Of a stretch of DNA of 64,000 nucleotides, positions 61,551 to 64,000 are shown piece after piece. The position numbers and the translations under genes are program-made. Numbering within the stretch: the first letter of the stretch is position 1; every line of letters starts with the position of its first letter. The notes beneath the pieces were generated by a model. It made no database searches, was not told the origin of the DNA, and saw only the letters and a program-made list of their open reading frames with translations. Location: contig NZ_CP151275.1 of NCBI RefSeq assembly GCF_038235435.1, positions 4,464,001-4,528,000 of the forward strand, written 5' to 3'. The stretch is from Niveibacterium sp. SC-1. GTDB taxonomy: Bacteria > Pseudomonadota > Gammaproteobacteria > Burkholderiales > Rhodocyclaceae.

Positions 61551-62585
61551 ATGAGCGCGTGGCTCGACACCCTCCCCACCTGGCTCGCCCAAGAGCCCAA
61601 TCTCCTCCTCGTGACGGTCGCCGCCACCGAAGGCTCCGTCCCCCGCGAGCCCGGCGCTGCCATGCTCGTCGGCCGCGAACGCCTCGAAGGCACGATCGGT
61701 GGCGGCCATCTCGAATGGGAGGCGACGGCGATCGCGCGCGCCTTGCAGAAAGAGGGCCCCCGTGCGCGCCTGGTCCGCTTCGCGCTCGGCCCCAGCCTCG
61801 GGCAGTGCTGCGGTGGGGTGGTGTGGTTGTTGTTCGAGCGCCTCGATGGTGCGGACGCACTGCTCTGGCGCAGCCGCGCGGAGGCGGTGGCGAAGGGGGC
61901 ACTGTTGTGGCGCACGCTCGAATCGGGCGATGGCGCTTCGAGCTGGACGCTGGAGGCCGCGGGCCCGCACGGCGAGCCGCCGAGTCCGCGGCTTGCACAT
62001 GACGGCGAGGCCTGGCGCTTCGAGGAGTGCCTCAGCCGCGCGGCCTTTCCGGTGCTGATCTTCGGTGGTGGCCATGTGGGCACGGCGCTCGTAGACACGC
62101 TGTTGCCGGTGGGCGCGCAGATCACCTGGGTGGACACCCGCGACGCGCAGATGCCCGAGCGCGCCGGGGTGAGCAAGGTGATTACCGACACGCCCGAATC
62201 GGAGGTGGACGACGCGCCGCCGGGCAGTTACTTCCTCATCCTCACCCACAGTCACGCGCTCGACCTCGAGCTGGTGGCGCGGGTCTTCCGTCGCAGCGAC
62301 TACGCCTACTTCGGCCTCATCGGCTCGCGCACCAAGCGCAAGCTCTTCGAGCCCCGGCTCGCGGCGCGCGGCGTGCCGGCCGAGCGCCTGGCCGAGCTCA
62401 CCTGTCCAATCGGAATCCCCGGCATCCGCGGCAAGGAGCCCGCCGTGATCGCCATCGCGGTGGTGGCACAGCTCTTGCAGATCCGTGAGGCACGCGGGGT
62501 CTTGCAGCGGGCAGCGAAGCCTGCGGCGCTCGCAGGCCCGGTCGACGGACGGTCCCGACGCCCCGCGGCCCCAGGACGGGAGTGA
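61551..62585 (+). CDS. xdhC: XdhC-type xanthine dehydrogenase accessory (molybdenum cofactor insertion) protein
   Basis: The 344-residue product has an N-terminal XdhC/CoxI domain (VTVAATEGSVPREPGAAMLV, GTIGGGHLEWEA, GQCCGGVV with the conserved Cys pair) and a C-terminal Rossmann domain (VLIFGGGHVGTALVDTL, YFLILTHSHALDLELV, YFGLIGSRTKRKLFE, PIGIPGIRGKEPAVIAIAVVAQLL). XdhC binds molybdenum cofactor, protects and helps sulfurate it, and inserts it into XdhB. The TGA overlaps the region of the next gene's possible GTG start. Confidence 0.96.
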   Translation: MSAWLDTLPTWLAQEPNLLLVTVAATEGSVPREPGAAMLVGRERLEGTIGGGHLEWEATAIARALQKEGPRARLVRFALGPSLGQCCGGVVWLLFERLDGADALLWRSRAEAVAKGALLWRTLESGDGASSWTLEAAGPHGEPPSPRLAHDGEAWRFEECLSRAAFPVLIFGGGHVGTALVDTLLPVGAQITWVDTRDAQMPERAGVSKVITDTPESEVDDAPPGSYFLILTHSHALDLELVARVFRRSDYAYFGLIGSRTKRKLFEPRLAARGVPAERLAELTCPIGIPGIRGKEPAVIAIAVVAQLLQIREARGVLQRAAKPAALAGPVDGRSRRPAAPGRE

Positions 62586-62590
62586 GCATC

Positions 62591-63091
62591 ATGCGTCTGC
62601 GCTGCTGGAATTCGGTTTGGCTCGATGGCGAGTTCTCGCCCGAGCGCGGTCAGGTACGGCAGAAGCTGGTCGCCCGGCCGCGCCACACGAATCGTCCGCT
62701 GGTGGGTTGGTATGCGGTAGAGAAGACACGCAACGGCGAACGCGTGCCGCTGGCCCTGTACGGTGACCGCGACACGATCTACTTCCAGGCGGGCAAGCAA
62801 CGTTGGCCCCTGCAGCAACCCGGCCTCAGCCTCGAGTACGAGCGCCTGCCCGACCAGCGACATTCGCGCTTCGTGGTGCGCGAGAACGGCCGCGAAAGCT
62901 GGGAGATCGTGTACGCCCATAACGTGCGCGCCTTCCTCTCGGTTGCCGACCCCGCCTACGATCCGCAGGAATTCGAGAACGATCACTTTCTCTTCTTCAT
63001 CGCCACCCATGCCGTGAAGGCCGACTGGCAGGCCGCCGCGCTGGCGCGCTGGACCATCCCCGCAGAGACCCGAAGATCAGCCACCGGCTGA
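62591..63091 (+). CDS. Uncharacterised protein in the xdh locus
   Basis: The product has 166 residues from ATG 62591 (GGAG nine bases upstream); a GTG at 62582 overlapping the xdhC stop would add three. It appears soluble, with alternating charged strands and aromatic residues (VGWYAVEKTRNGERVPLALYGDRDTIYF, WEIVYAHNVRAFLSV, FENDHFLFFIATHAVKADW). I recognise no family. It is placed tightly between xdhC and a nucleoside-type ABC ATPase gene (7 bp further on), so it is probably part of purine uptake or oxidation. Confidence 0.75.
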   Translation: MRLRCWNSVWLDGEFSPERGQVRQKLVARPRHTNRPLVGWYAVEKTRNGERVPLALYGDRDTIYFQAGKQRWPLQQPGLSLEYERLPDQRHSRFVVRENGRESWEIVYAHNVRAFLSVADPAYDPQEFENDHFLFFIATHAVKADWQAAALARWTIPAETRRSATG

Positions 63092-63098
63092 AGACAAG

Positions 63099-64000
63099 AT
63101 GACCACGCCACCGCAGCCCGACAACACCAGCAGCGAGCCGCGACTCCAGCTGCTCAACATCACCAAGCGCTATCCCAGCGTGGTGGCCAACGACAGCGTC
63201 AGCCTCACCGTGCAGCCCGGCAGCATCCATGCAGTGCTGGGCGAGAACGGCGCGGGCAAGAGCACGCTGATGAAGATCATCTACGGCTCGGTCGAGGCCG
63301 ACGCCGGCGAGATCATGTGGAACGGCCGCCAGGTGAGCATCGCCAGTCCGGCCGCGGCGCGTGCGCTGGGCATCGGCATGGTGTTCCAGCACTTCTCGCT
63401 GTTCGAGACGCTCAGCGTGGTGGAGAACATCGCGCTCGCCCTCGGTGGCGACTTTGATCTCGCGGCCTTGGGCGAACGGGTACGCAGCGTGTCCGAACGC
63501 TATGGGCTGCCGCTGGATCCGCAGCGCCTGGTGCACAGCCTCTCGGTGGGCGAACGCCAGCGCGTGGAGATCGTGCGCTGCCTGCTGCAGAACCCGCAGC
63601 TCCTGATCCTCGATGAGCCGACCTCGGTGCTCACGCCGCAGGCGGTGAAGAAGCTTTTCGAAACCTTGCGCCAGCTCGCCTCCGAAGGCGTGAGCATCCT
63701 CTATATCAGCCACAAGCTCGACGAGATCCGGGCGCTCTGCGACACCGCCACGGTGATGCGCGGAGGCCGTGTCACCGGCGAGACCGATCCGCGCGGCGAA
63801 ACCTCGGCAAGCCTCGCCCGCATGATGATCGGCCGCGAGCTGCCGGTCTGCCATGCGCCGGCCTATCACGGCGACACCCAGCCGGTGCTCTCGCTCAGGA
63901 ACCTGAGCCTGGAGGCGGAGGACGCTTTCGGCACGCGGCTCTCCGAGATCTCGCTCACCGTGCACAGCGGCGAGGTCGTCGGCATCGCAGGCATCTCGGG
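63099..64000 (+). CDS. ABC transporter ATP-binding protein, purine nucleoside type (partial, runs off the window)
   Basis: The frame opens at ATG 63099 and is still open at the right edge, giving 300 residues so far. The first ATPase domain is complete: Walker A LGENGAGKST, Q-loop MVFQHFSLFE, signature LSVGERQRVEI, Walker B LLILDEPTSVL, H-loop ISHKLDE. A second domain begins near NLSLEAEDAFGTRLSEISL with GEVVGIAGISG at the edge. Duplicated ATPases of ~510 residues of this kind work with two permeases and a BmpA-type lipoprotein to import purine nucleosides. That fits its place directly after xdhABC. It is probably followed by permease genes outside the window. Confidence 0.92.
   Translation, partial: MTTPPQPDNTSSEPRLQLLNITKRYPSVVANDSVSLTVQPGSIHAVLGENGAGKSTLMKIIYGSVEADAGEIMWNGRQVSIASPAAARALGIGMVFQHFSLFETLSVVENIALALGGDFDLAALGERVRSVSERYGLPLDPQRLVHSLSVGERQRVEIVRCLLQNPQLLILDEPTSVLTPQAVKKLFETLRQLASEGVSILYISHKLDEIRALCDTATVMRGGRVTGETDPRGETSASLARMMIGRELPVCHAPAYHGDTQPVLSLRNLSLEAEDAFGTRLSEISLTVHSGEVVGIAGIS

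Noticed and set aside
60716..61554. Overlapping frames of 120-284 codons between xdhB and xdhC
   Set aside because: They run through the inverted structured repeats and give low-complexity, arginine-rich products; the DNA-level repeat explains them.

Overview
This 64 kb window is a high-GC chromosomal segment that reads as Betaproteobacteria. The clearest marker is an EF-P carrying arginine at position 32, preceded by what looks like the 3' end of an EarP-type EF-P rhamnosyltransferase gene. The Amt, XdhABC, PepN, AzlCD and orphan-vgrG content fits a free-living betaproteobacterium. Rhodocyclales or a relative is a guess. Codon use is strongly GC3-biased, so very long antisense ORFs are common and were discarded. 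All family assignments come from reading motifs by eye; no database search was run.

Layout. 1-6.1 kb: earP tail, efp, nfi (endonuclease V), a PIN-domain protein, a fused siroheme-decarboxylase-like (NirDL-type) protein preceded by a 56-codon acidic peptide gene and a strong hairpin, then cysK and a PatB/MalY C-S lyase. 6.1-9.2 kb: a degenerate pyruvate-kinase-like protein, then amt behind a sigma-54 promoter, with a small protein in the same operon. 9.2-22.6 kb: three paralogous soluble diguanylate cyclases, each with a LacI-type periplasmic-binding-protein fold fused to GGDEF. They alternate with pepN and a Tat-exported PhoD-like phosphatase, and a small membrane protein follows. 22.8-29.2 kb: an outer-membrane barrel protein, the 3' remnant of an Na+/H+ antiporter, a frameshifted AraC-type regulator and a lipoprotein glycoside hydrolase family 2 enzyme closed by a perfect terminator. 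29.2-37.5 kb: azlCD, a Pmp3/YqaE protein, an ABC importer (ATPase plus a double permease, no binding protein nearby), a palindromic mobile repeat and a tricorn-like protease.

37.6-52.1 kb: tRNA-Ala(CGC) with its own promoter and terminator, then an orphan type VI secretion island in two modules. Module 1 is a full vgrG, a large putative effector and two tandem membrane-anchored FGE-sulfatase-fold proteins (candidate immunity), the second beside a leftover 3' end of the effector gene. Module 2 is a decayed vgrG whose DUF2345 segment appears identical over about 890 bp to that of the intact gene. It continues with a DUF4123 adaptor, a VasX/BTH_I2691-type effector and a two-helix membrane protein (candidate immunity). 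The module 2 effector is split by a frameshift exactly at four tandem copies of TGCAG, where five or two copies would restore the frame. This suggests phase variation.

52.2-64 kb: an FAD-dependent oxidoreductase; an operon of SYLF protein, HAD phosphatase, lipoprotein and GNAT acetyltransferase; and a purine-catabolic locus (xdhA, xdhB, xdhC, a small protein and the start of a nucleoside-type ABC ATPase). Within this locus, two inverted copies of a ~250-bp structured repeat sit between xdhB and xdhC. Their hairpins keep their positions but swap stem sequences.
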